From contig DAIDCO010000017.1 in assembly GCA_027309555.1 (NCBI GenBank), positions 1-36,956 on the forward strand: 36,956 bases of DNA. Direction: 5' to 3'. Both the position numbers and the translations under genes were made by a program. The first letter of the stretch is position 1. The number at the start of each line of letters is the position of its first letter. The notes below the pieces were generated by a model, which was not told the origin of the DNA, ran no database searches, and worked only from the letters and a program-made list of their open reading frames with translations. The stretch is from a bacterium (GTDB lineage Archaea; Thermoplasmatota; Thermoplasmata; Lutacidiplasmatales; UBA184). Of the stretch, positions 30,400 through 36,956 are shown in pieces.

Positions 30400-31461
30400 T
30401 CACCACCTCGGCTCGAGCGAGATCTTCGCCGCCTGCGTCGTCGTCAGGAGCTCCATCGCGCGCGGCAGTTCCCCGATCGCCAGGCGGTGGGTAATGATCT
30501 CCGCCATCTTCGTCCGGAGCTCGGGGCGCTCGAGCAATCCCTTCACCTGGAACCAGGTCTCGAACATCCGGCGTCCGAAGATCCCGTGGACCCGGGCCGC
30601 CTTGAAGATGATCGCGTCGTCGAAATTGAGGGACGCTTCCCGGTCGAGGAGGCCGAGCAGGGAGACACGGCCCCCCGGGGTCAGCGCGTCGAACGCCAGC
30701 CGCAGGGAGGCCGGGTGGCCCGACATCTCGAGGGCGACATCGACCCCGAGGCCGTCGGTCTCGCGAACGATCGTGCGCGCGAGCTCGGGCCCCTCCTCGA
30801 GCGGATTGAAGACGTGGTCGGCGCCCATCTTCTGGGCCAGGCGGGTTCGCACCGGGGCGACCTCGGTCGCGAAGACCCGGCGCGCCCCCAAGATCCTCGC
30901 GACGACGATCGCCAGGAGGCCGATCGGTCCGCAGCCGGTCACGAGGACGTTCTTCCCGGCGACATCCTCGATGTTGTCCTCGGGAAGCAACGCGTGGACC
31001 GCGTTCCCGAGGGGCTCCTGGATGGATGCGAGCGACGGGTCGAGCGACGGATCGTTCTTCCAAGCGTTCTGCTCGGGAAGGACCGCGAACTCGGCAAACA
31101 CCCCGTTACGGTCGACCCCCAACACCTCGACGTTCTGGCAGATGTGCATCTTGCCCGTGCGGCACTGATAGCACGTCCCGTCGGCGATGTGGGTCTCGGC
31201 CGAGACATGGTCGCCGACCGAAAGGCTCGTGACGCCGGCGCCGAGCTCGATGACCTCGCCGCTCAGCTCGTGCCCGAAGATCATCGGTACGCGCTTCACG
31301 CGCGACTGGGCCCACTCGTTCCACGACCAGATGTGGACGTCGGTGCCGCAGACCGACGAGGCCCGCACTCGGACGAGCACCTCGCCCGGACCCGGCTTCG
31401 GGTCCGGCACCGTTCGCACTTCTCCGCCCGGGCCCCGGCTCGTCTTGACGTACGCCTTCAA
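30400..31461 (-). CDS. tdh: L-threonine 3-dehydrogenase
   Basis: Zinc-dependent, NAD+-linked MDR dehydrogenase oxidising threonine to 2-amino-3-oxobutyrate. The catalytic zinc region is VCGTDVHIW and GHELSGEV. The structural-zinc loop is GTCYQCRTGKMHIC, with three of the usual four cysteines in the common spacing. The Rossmann motif is VTGCGPIGLLAI. Substrate-family features include QEPLGNAVHALL. The length, 353 aa, is normal. The start is TTG at 31461 (MKAYVKT-like N terminus) with a GGGGAG ribosome-binding site; a TATA-like CTTATG lies about 38 nt upstream. It is first gene of the tdh-kbl operon, giving glycine and acetyl-CoA. Confidence 0.95.
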   Translation of the reverse strand: MKAYVKTSRGPGGEVRTVPDPKPGPGEVLVRVRASSVCGTDVHIWSWNEWAQSRVKRVPMIFGHELSGEVIELGAGVTSLSVGDHVSAETHIADGTCYQCRTGKMHICQNVEVLGVDRNGVFAEFAVLPEQNAWKNDPSLDPSLASIQEPLGNAVHALLPEDNIEDVAGKNVLVTGCGPIGLLAIVVARILGARRVFATEVAPVRTRLAQKMGADHVFNPLEEGPELARTIVRETDGLGVDVALEMSGHPASLRLAFDALTPGGRVSLLGLLDREASLNFDDAIIFKAARVHGIFGRRMFETWFQVKGLLERPELRTKMAEIITHRLAIGELPRAMELLTTTQAAKISLEPRW

Positions 31462-31495
31462 CGGGCTCCCCGACCCTTCGCGAGGGAACGTGACG

Positions 31496-31501
31496 CATAA
31501 G
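31496..31501 (-). promoter_or_regulatory. TATA box of tdh-kbl
   Basis: CTTATG on the minus strand lies about 38 nt before the TTG start, leaving a leader of roughly 12 nt that includes the GGGGAG ribosome-binding site. Confidence 0.45.
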
Positions 31502-31644
31502 AGTTCGGGAGGGAACGGGCGAACCCAGGGTCTGGCGCTCCCCCCGCCGCTCTACGCGCGCGTCCGAAGCGCGACCGCGCGCTCCACGATTTCTCGAGGG
31601 AAACCGCGTGAATCTTCACGGTCCTCCGCGCCGCGCGCGAGCCC

Positions 31645-31652
31645 TTATATAG
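31645..31652 (+). promoter_or_regulatory. TATA box of the ribosomal protein operon
   Basis: TTATATAG (within CCCTTATATAGGG) is a near-consensus archaeal TATA box. It lies about 53 nt before the uL3 ATG, giving a leader of about 30 nt with GGAGGT near 31678. Confidence 0.7.
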
Positions 31653-31701
31653 GGCACCCTTCTCCCCCGTCCCCACTGGAGGTAGGACCCCCTATCGACC
31701 G

Positions 31702-32703
31702 ATGGCACGACGGCATCGTCCCCGGCGAGGTTCCCTCGCTTTCTCTCCCCGTTCCCGGGCCGTCCGGCCCGTTCCCCGCATCCGTTCCTGGCCTGACGGG
31801 CCGAAGCAGCCCACGATCGAGGGGTTCGCCGGCTTCAAGGTCGGAATGACCCATGCGTTCATCCTCGACTACCGCAAGCGATCCACCACGGCCGGCCAGG
31901 AGGTCTCGGTGCCGGTCACGGTCGTTGAGGTTCCCCCGCTTCGCATGGTCGGGGTCCGGCTCTACCAGCGGCATCCGTACGGGATGCGGGTGGTCGGCGA
32001 GGTATGGGGAGCGGGTCTCCCGGAGGAGATCCTCCGGCGGATCCCGGGCCACCCGCCGAGCTCCGCCGAGGCGCTCGACGCGTTCGGCCGCCTCGCCGCG
32101 GACGAAGTTCGATTGATCGCCCACACGCAGCCTCAGCTCGTCACCGGGACCGGCTCGAAGTCGCCCGAGATCTTCGAGCTGAGGGTCTCGGGGGAGAAGT
32201 TCGAGGAGCGGCGCGCCTTCGCGCTTGCCAAGGTCGGCCAGGAGGTGCCCGTCGACCAGCTGACCAAGGAAGGGGAGTTCGTCGACGTCATCGGCGTCAC
32301 GAAAGGGTTCGGATTCCAGGGCCACATCCAGCGCTGGGGAGTCAAGCTCCAGCCTCGGAAGAACTCGAAGCACCGCCGAATGATCGGCACCCTCGGCCCG
32401 CACAATCCCAGCTTCGTTTCCTACCGGATCCCCCAGGCCGGCCAGCAGGGCTACCACCGTCGGACCCAGTTCAACCTGCGCGTGCTCAAGGTCGTCCGCG
32501 ACCCGCGGGCCGACCCCCTCACTCCGGCGGGCGGCTTCCTGCACTACGGAGAGGTGCGCAGCGCCTGCATCGTCCTCCACGGCTCGCTCCCGGGACCGGC
32601 GAAGCGCCTTCTTCGCTTCCGCAGCCCGATGCGCAGCCGGGTCGCGACGGTCGAGAAGGTCGACCTGCGCTACTTCAGCACCCGGTCGAAGCAGGGAGCA
32701 TGA
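31702..32703 (+). CDS. rpl3: large subunit ribosomal protein uL3
   Basis: Binds 23S rRNA near the peptidyl-transferase centre. The archaeal form is 333 aa. It starts MARRHRPRRGSLAFSPRSRA, followed by GFAGFKVGMTHAFILD and the tip-loop region FGFQGHIQRWGVKLQPRK. First gene of the archaeal S10-like cluster. Its stop overlaps the uL4 start (ATGA). Confidence 0.98.
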   Translation: MARRHRPRRGSLAFSPRSRAVRPVPRIRSWPDGPKQPTIEGFAGFKVGMTHAFILDYRKRSTTAGQEVSVPVTVVEVPPLRMVGVRLYQRHPYGMRVVGEVWGAGLPEEILRRIPGHPPSSAEALDAFGRLAADEVRLIAHTQPQLVTGTGSKSPEIFELRVSGEKFEERRAFALAKVGQEVPVDQLTKEGEFVDVIGVTKGFGFQGHIQRWGVKLQPRKNSKHRRMIGTLGPHNPSFVSYRIPQAGQQGYHRRTQFNLRVLKVVRDPRADPLTPAGGFLHYGEVRSACIVLHGSLPGPAKRLLRFRSPMRSRVATVEKVDLRYFSTRSKQGA

Positions 32704-33536
32704 CGCCGGACGCGCAGCCGGGGAGCTCCTCGCTCCCCCCCGAACCGCACCCGCCCCACCACCGCGCGCATCTTCTCGACCTCCAGGGGAAATCGGAGGG
32801 AACGATCGCGCTTCCTCTCGCCTTCTCCCAACCGGTCCGCCCGGATCTGATCCAGCGGGCCGTTGTCGCTGCGCAGTCCCACCGGCGCCAGCCCTATGGC
32901 ACATCCCCGACCGCCGGCCTGCGCCACTCGGTGGAGTGGTCCGGCAAGGGAAAGGGCGTCGCCCGGACACCCCGTCTCATGGACTCGATGCGGGGAGCCC
33001 AGGCGCCCAACACCGTCGGCGGCCGCCCGGCTCACCCCCCCAAGGTCGACCGCATCTGGGCGAAGAAGATCAACCAGAAGGAGCGGCGCCTTGCCTTCGC
33101 GTCGGCGCTCGCCGCGACGCGCGAAGAGAGGCTCGCGAGCGCCCGGGGCCACACGCTCCCCCACGGGCTTCGCCTTCCGCTCGTCGTCTCCGACCCCGTC
33201 GAGGAGATCCACAGCGCGGCCGAGGCGCGGCGCTTCCTCGAACACCTCAAGCTCTGGGCCGATGTGGAGAGGGCCCGGGACCGCACGCACTTCGCCTCGT
33301 CCGGCAAGGCTCGCCGGCGCGGCCGCGTACGCCGCACTCCGCGGAGCGTGCTAGTGGTGACGAGCGCGCCGCAGAAGGCCCGTGGGTTCCGCAACTTCGC
33401 GGGAGTCGAGGTCGTACCGGCGCAACGACTGGCGACCGAGGACCTCGCGCCCGGCGGCGCGGCCGGCCGGCTGACCCTGTTCTCGAAGAGCGCGGTCGAA
33501 TCGCTCCGGACCCGGCTGGGGGAGGTCGCTCCGTGA
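32700..33536 (+). CDS. rpl4: large subunit ribosomal protein uL4
   Basis: Exit-tunnel ribosomal protein of 278 aa. Recognisable by RRQPYGTSPTAGLRHSVEWSG, the globular VDRIWAKKINQKERRLAFASAL, and RNFAGVEVVPAQRL near the C terminus. The ATG at 32700 overlaps the uL3 stop by 4 nt. The first roughly 30 residues are an unusually proline/histidine-rich lead, but no later start restores the conserved N-terminal LDLQGKSEGTIALP as well. The long upstream track ORF is a shadow of uL3. Confidence 0.97.
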   Translation: MTPDAQPGSSSLPPEPHPPHHRAHLLDLQGKSEGTIALPLAFSQPVRPDLIQRAVVAAQSHRRQPYGTSPTAGLRHSVEWSGKGKGVARTPRLMDSMRGAQAPNTVGGRPAHPPKVDRIWAKKINQKERRLAFASALAATREERLASARGHTLPHGLRLPLVVSDPVEEIHSAAEARRFLEHLKLWADVERARDRTHFASSGKARRRGRVRRTPRSVLVVTSAPQKARGFRNFAGVEVVPAQRLATEDLAPGGAAGRLTLFSKSAVESLRTRLGEVAP

Positions 33537-33802
33537 GCGCCCCGGCCCTCCGCCACCGGATCATCATGCACGCCTACGTCACCGAGAAGTCGATGGACGA
33601 GATGGAGCGGCAGAACAAGCTCGAGTTCGTCGTCGACCACCGCGCGACCCGGGCCGAGATCAAGCGGGCGGTGGAGAGCATCTACCAGTGCAAGGTCGCC
33701 AAGATCACGACCAAGATCGTACGGGCCGGCAAGATCGCGACCGTCCGCTTCTCTAAGGAATCCTCCGCGGAGGACATCGGCAGCCGGGCCGGGGTGTTCT
33801 GA
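33533..33802 (+). CDS. rpl23: large subunit ribosomal protein uL23
   Basis: Ribosomal protein at the tunnel exit, docking site for signal recognition particle (89 aa). Family signature: YVTEKSMDEMERQNKLEFVVD and KITTKIVRAGKIATVRF. The start is GTG at 33533 overlapping the uL4 stop; an internal ATG at 33566 would shorten it to 78 aa. The stop overlaps the uL2 ATG by one base (TGATG). Confidence 0.96.
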   Translation: MSAPALRHRIIMHAYVTEKSMDEMERQNKLEFVVDHRATRAEIKRAVESIYQCKVAKITTKIVRAGKIATVRFSKESSAEDIGSRAGVF

Positions 33803-34530
33803 TGGGAAAGCGCATCATTTCCCGCCGGCGCGGCAGCGGCACGGGCACCTACCGGTCCCCGAGCCACCGGCACCACGGACCGGTCTACTTCCCGGCGCCC
33901 GAAGTCGTCGGGGAGGGCCACGTGCTTCGAATCGTCCCGGCCCCGGGACGGACCGCCCCGGTCGCCGAGGTCACGGCTCCGAACGGGGACCTGGTGCGCG
34001 TGCTGGCCACCGCCGGCCTCGCGACCGGTGACTCGATCGCCTTCCAGGAGGGCAAAGTCGACCGCGGGTCGATCCTGCCTCTCGGGCACATCCCGGACGG
34101 CACGCTCGTCTCGAACCTCGAGGTCAAGCCGAACGATGGCGGCCGGCTCGTCCGTTCCGCCGGCACGAGCGCGCTGGTCGTGGCCCACACCGCGAAGGAA
34201 GTCACGGTCCAGCTACCCTCGGGCGCCTTCAAGCAGTTCCTCGCCAACTGTCGCGCTCAGGTCGGAGCGGTCGGAGGCAGTGGCCGCCTGGAGCGCCCGA
34301 TCATCAAGGCCGGCAAGAAGGTCTGGACGACGCGATCGCTCGCGCGGGCCCCCTACAAGGTCCGTGGGGTGGCGATGAACCCGGTCAACCATCCGTTCGG
34401 TGGCGGGGCTCACCAGCACGTCGGCCGACCGAGCACGGTGAGCAGCGGCACCTGGCCCGGCGCGAAGGTCGGTCGGTTCTCCCGATCCCCCCGGAAAAAG
34501 CGCGCGCGCCAGCAGCGCGGGAGCGTCTGA
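33802..34530 (+). CDS. rpl2: large subunit ribosomal protein uL2
   Basis: Core 23S rRNA-binding protein essential for peptidyl transfer (242 aa). Contains MGKRIISRRRGSGTGTYRSPSHRH-type N terminus, PLGHIPDGTLVSNLEVKP, and the catalytic-region VAMNPVNHPFGGGAHQHVGRPSTV. It starts at the last base of the uL23 stop. Confidence 0.98.
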   Translation: MGKRIISRRRGSGTGTYRSPSHRHHGPVYFPAPEVVGEGHVLRIVPAPGRTAPVAEVTAPNGDLVRVLATAGLATGDSIAFQEGKVDRGSILPLGHIPDGTLVSNLEVKPNDGGRLVRSAGTSALVVAHTAKEVTVQLPSGAFKQFLANCRAQVGAVGGSGRLERPIIKAGKKVWTTRSLARAPYKVRGVAMNPVNHPFGGGAHQHVGRPSTVSSGTWPGAKVGRFSRSPRKKRARQQRGSV

Positions 34531-34536
34531 TCGCCG

Positions 34537-34962
34537 ATGGCACGGGCTCGTAAGGGAAAGAAGGTCGAGGCGCGCCGCAAGCGCGAGTTCACCTACCGGG
34601 GACGCACGCTCGCCGAGCTCCAGGCGATGAGCCTCGAGGAGCTCTCGAAGCTCTTGGCCTCTCGCGCGCGCCGCTCGATCCGTCGCGGGTTCAATGTCGA
34701 AACGACGCTGTTCTTCGAGCGCCTTCGGTCCACGCCCGCGGATAAGGTCGTACGGACCCACTGTCGGGACGCGCTCGTCCTGCCCGAGCACGTGGGACGC
34801 CGTGTCGCGATCCACAACGGCAAGGCGTTCACCGAGGTCGAGGTCCGGCCCGAGATGATCGGCCACTACTACGGGGAGTTCTCCCTGACGCGACGGTTCG
34901 AGAAGCACTCGGGACCGGGGGTCGGAGCGACGCGGTCCTCGAAGTTCATGCCGCTGAAGTGA
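34537..34962 (+). CDS. rps19: small subunit ribosomal protein uS19
   Basis: 30S head protein (141 aa) of the archaeal/eukaryotic S15e type. Motifs: EFTYRGRTLAELQAMSLEELSKLL, THCRDALVLPEHVG, VAIHNGKAFTEVEVRPEMIGHYYGEFSLTRR. It begins 6 nt after uL2. Confidence 0.97.
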   Translation: MARARKGKKVEARRKREFTYRGRTLAELQAMSLEELSKLLASRARRSIRRGFNVETTLFFERLRSTPADKVVRTHCRDALVLPEHVGRRVAIHNGKAFTEVEVRPEMIGHYYGEFSLTRRFEKHSGPGVGATRSSKFMPLK

Positions 34963-34978
34963 GGAGGAGGTTCGGTCG

Positions 34979-35437
34979 ATGCGGGGCTACACTTATCGAG
35001 CGGAACCGGGACTGAACGTAGCCCGGGCGCGCGGCATCGAGCTTCCGATCTCCCCGAAGAAGACCTACGAGGTCCTGAACGCGATCCGGGGTCTCCCCGT
35101 GGATCGCGCGCGAACGGTCCTCGAGGATGCGATCGAGATGCGGCACGCGATCCCGTTCCGTCGCTACAATCAGGAGACCGCCCACCACACGGGCACGGGA
35201 CCCGGACGCTACGCGATCAAGGTCGCGAAGAATGTGCTCGCGGTCCTCGACAACGCTCGGGAGAACGCGGAGTACGACGGCCTCGACGCCGACCGGCTCT
35301 TCGTGAAGATCGCCGCGAGCGCGCGCGGCCAGATCCGCCGGGGCTCGATGCCGCGCGCCCACGGGCGGGCGACCCAGTGGAACGAACAGACCACCAACAT
35401 CGAGATCGTGCTCGCCGAGCGCAAGGAGGCCCCGTGA
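34979..35437 (+). CDS. rpl22: large subunit ribosomal protein uL22
   Basis: Exit-tunnel protein (152 aa) of archaeal L22/L17e type, with ISPKKTYEVLNAIRGLPVDRARTVLEDAI, and the tunnel beta-hairpin region RRGSMPRAHGRATQWNEQTTNIEIVL. The ATG follows a strong GAGGAGG ribosome-binding site. The stop overlaps the uS3 GTG. Confidence 0.97.
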   Translation: MRGYTYRAEPGLNVARARGIELPISPKKTYEVLNAIRGLPVDRARTVLEDAIEMRHAIPFRRYNQETAHHTGTGPGRYAIKVAKNVLAVLDNARENAEYDGLDADRLFVKIAASARGQIRRGSMPRAHGRATQWNEQTTNIEIVLAERKEAP

Positions 35438-36120
35438 GCGCCGAGCGCAAGGTGATCCAGGAGCAGATGCGACGGGTCCTCCTCAAGGACTACCTCGTCC
35501 AGGAGAGCGCCCGCGCCGGCTTTGGCGGCCTCGACATCACGCGGACCCCGATGGGCACGCGGGTCACGCTCATCTGCGAACGACCCGGCATCCTGATCGG
35601 CCACCGCGGCGAACTCATCAAGCGCCTCACCGAGGACATCCAGCACCGCTTCTCCCTCGATAACCCCCAGATCGAGGTCCAGGAGGAGCGCAACCCGAGC
35701 TTGAACGCGCAGTTGATGGCCGAGAAGCTCGCCTCCACGCTCGAGCGCGGCTGGCACTTCCGCCGCGCCGGCCATTCGACCGTCCGTCGGATCATGGAGT
35801 CCGGCGCGCGCGGCTGCCAGGTCATCCTCTCGGGCAAGCTCACCGGCGAGCGCCACCGGACCGAGCGCTTCAAGGCCGGGACGATCAAGTACTGCGGCGA
35901 GGCCGTGCACCTCTGGATCGCCAAGGGGTTCTATCAGGCCCGGCTCAAGCCCGGCGTCATCGGCGTGAACGTCTGGATCATGCGTCCGACGGCAAAGCTG
36001 CCGGACGAGATCGTCGTGAAGGGCGTCGAGGATCGACCGAAGTCGGTCCCGGTCGAGCTCCCCGCCATCGAAGAGGTGCCCGCCACTGAGGCCGCCGTCC
36101 CGCCGCCGGAGGCGTTGTGA
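35434..36120 (+). CDS. rps3: small subunit ribosomal protein uS3
   Basis: mRNA-entry protein with KH domain (228 aa). KH GxxG-type region: ICERPGILIGHRGELIKRL. C-terminal domain: GCQVILSGKLTGERHRTERFKAGTIKY and GVIGVNVWIMRP. It ends in a Pro/Glu-rich tail, common in archaeal uS3. The start is GTG at 35434 overlapping uL22. Confidence 0.97.
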   Translation: MSAERKVIQEQMRRVLLKDYLVQESARAGFGGLDITRTPMGTRVTLICERPGILIGHRGELIKRLTEDIQHRFSLDNPQIEVQEERNPSLNAQLMAEKLASTLERGWHFRRAGHSTVRRIMESGARGCQVILSGKLTGERHRTERFKAGTIKYCGEAVHLWIAKGFYQARLKPGVIGVNVWIMRPTAKLPDEIVVKGVEDRPKSVPVELPAIEEVPATEAAVPPPEAL

Positions 36121-36341
36121 CGCTCTCGCGGATGAAGGACCTGCGGGCCCTCGCCGACGACGAGCTCCACCGCCGTATCGCCGACGCCGAGAACGACCTC
36201 CTTCGCGAGCGCGGCGTCGCCGCCATGGGCGGTGCTCCCCCGAGCCCCGGCCGCATGCGCGCGCTCCGCACGAACGTCGCGCGGGCCCTCACGGTTCTGA
36301 GCGAACGCTCCCGCACTGCCCCGGAGGGCCGCCGTCCGTAG
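36117..36341 (+). CDS. rpl29: large subunit ribosomal protein uL29
   Basis: Small helical ribosomal protein (74 aa): MKDLRALADDELHRRIADAENDLLRERG, then RMRALRTNVARALTVLSE. GTG start overlaps the uS3 stop. Many archaea have an eIF1/SUI1 gene after uL29; none lies here. Confidence 0.93.
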   Translation: MTLSRMKDLRALADDELHRRIADAENDLLRERGVAAMGGAPPSPGRMRALRTNVARALTVLSERSRTAPEGRRP

Positions 36342-36360
36342 GAGGCGTCGAGGTGAGCCG

Positions 36361-36687
36361 ATGCCGAGATCCAGCAACGCGGCCGAACCGTCCTCTCGCG
36401 TCGAGCGCGAGGCATTCGCCGGAGAGATCCTCGGCGCGGCGGTATCGGTTCGCGCTGCACCGGGCCTCGCGGTGCCGTTCGAGGGGACGATCGTTGACGA
36501 GACGCTCTCGACGTTCGTAATCCGTCGGCCGGGCCGCTCTCGACTTCTCCGCGTGCCGAAATCGGGCCTCGAGGGGACGATCGCTCTCCCCGCGGGAGAG
36601 TTACCGTTAAGAGGCGACTTCCTTCGCGTGCGTCCCGAGGACCGCACAAAGCGCCTGCTCGCCCTCGGTCCCCGGAGGTTCCGATGA
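36361..36687 (+). CDS. rnp1: RNase P protein component 1 (Rpp29/Pop4)
   Basis: Archaeal RNase P subunit homologous to human Rpp29, which helps the catalytic RNA trim tRNA 5' leaders. 108 aa with an Sm-like barrel: LGAAVSVRAAPGLAVPFEGTIVDETLSTFVIRR and a C-terminal GDFLRVRPEDRTKR. Its place between uL29 and uS17 is the conserved archaeal location. The ATG follows a GAGGTGAGCC stretch; the stop overlaps uS17 (ATGA). Confidence 0.93.
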   Translation: MPRSSNAAEPSSRVEREAFAGEILGAAVSVRAAPGLAVPFEGTIVDETLSTFVIRRPGRSRLLRVPKSGLEGTIALPAGELPLRGDFLRVRPEDRTKRLLALGPRRFR

Positions 36688-36956
36688 CGCCCACCCGTAC
36701 GACCCGCGCTCGCCGCGCCCGGGACATCGGTCTCGACGTCCGCGCCCCGAAATCGGCCTGCGACGACCGCCACTGCCCGTTCCACGGTCGCTTGCCCGTT
36801 CGGGGCCAGGTCCTCGAAGGCACCGTCGTCTCGGTGGGGATGCAGCGCACCGCGGTCGTCGAGCGGGTCTTGCTCCACCACGTTCCGAAGTTCGAGCGGT
36901 ACGAGAAGCGACGCCGACGCTATCTCGCCCACTCCCCCCCCTGCCTCGCTGCCCCC
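36684..36956 (+). CDS. rps17: small subunit ribosomal protein uS17 (partial)
   Basis: The first 91 codons of uS17, cut by the window end. Archaeal S11e-type sequence: DIGLDVRAPKSACDDRHCPFHGRLPVRGQVLEGTVVS, split over residues 14-50, then VLLHHVPKFERYEKRRRRYLAHSPPC. The ATG at 36684 overlaps the rnp1 stop. Absent from the ORF track because it is incomplete. Confidence 0.95.
   Translation, partial: MTPTRTTRARRARDIGLDVRAPKSACDDRHCPFHGRLPVRGQVLEGTVVSVGMQRTAVVERVLLHHVPKFERYEKRRRRYLAHSPPCLAAP

Noticed and set aside
1-36956. CRISPR arrays, insertion sequences, integrases or toxin-antitoxin systems
   Set aside because: No direct-repeat arrays, transposase motifs or att-like repeats were seen anywhere in the window.

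Overview
The window reads as a piece of a high-GC archaeal chromosome. An S10/spc-type ribosomal protein cluster in archaeal order (uL3, uL4, uL23, uL2, uS19, uL22, uS3, uL29, RNase P Rpp29, uS17) closes it. The archaeal-only or archaeal-type genes are the CTP-dependent riboflavin kinase, the archaeosine radical SAM enzyme RaSEA, an LSm protein, PAC2, DUF99, DUF835, the HMG-CoA synthase/thiolase/DUF35 set and archaeal-type HisRS. Many genes have a TATA-like element 25-28 nt before the start codon, which suggests leaderless transcripts. DUF835, a DnaK, the kbl-tdh pair and secreted proteins with a TGLPPGTNW-type domain point to a Thermoplasmata-like lineage. That placement is inference from gene content, not a phylogeny.

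Layout. 1-5,000: htpX, a zinc-ribbon protein, hisS, a CDIN1-like TPD nuclease (convergent and overlapping hisS) and a GNAT. 5,261-8,029 (minus): a tightly overlapping LSm-ribK-raSEA-nadE operon, divergent from citrate synthase (8,117). 9,269-11,164 (minus): a lone dnaK. 11,368-14,729: a HAD phosphatase, then an M20 amidohydrolase and a SufS-like enzyme that overlap by 4 nt. 14,575-15,753 (minus): PAC2 protein and a small helical protein. 15,980-16,085: tRNA-Ala(GGC). 16,184-20,391: HTH regulator, HMG-CoA synthase, thiolase-like protein, DUF35 and DUF835, the entry to the mevalonate/archaeal lipid pathway. 20,477-22,727: a GT4 glycosyltransferase and a wHTH/zinc-ribbon protein. 22,700-26,500: a membrane ORF, a TFB cyclin-fold remnant and two large secreted proteins, a YVTN propeller and a G1-type glutamic peptidase. 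26,898-27,007 (minus): tRNA-Arg(TCT). 27,032-29,081: DUF99, a zinc-ribbon membrane protein and DUF2203. 29,205-31,461 (minus): tdh-kbl threonine catabolism. 31,702 to the end: ribosomal operon.

Most notable observations. (1) Both tRNA genes are interrupted inside the T loop, at position 59/60, by 34- and 35-nt introns that fold into bulge-helix-bulge structures with the same A-G mismatch and similar ends. This looks like a family of non-canonical tRNA introns. (2) The thiolase in the HMG-CoA operon lacks the nucleophilic cysteine (Gly87) and the GHP histidine (Arg336), although its HMG-CoA synthase and DUF35 partners look intact. (3) In three convergent gene pairs the end of one gene runs on as an arginine/proline-rich tail antisense to its neighbour. 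(4) A secreted, membrane-anchored G1 glutamic peptidase sits beside a propeller protein in a compositionally distinct patch, with a decayed or minimal TFB fragment next to it.
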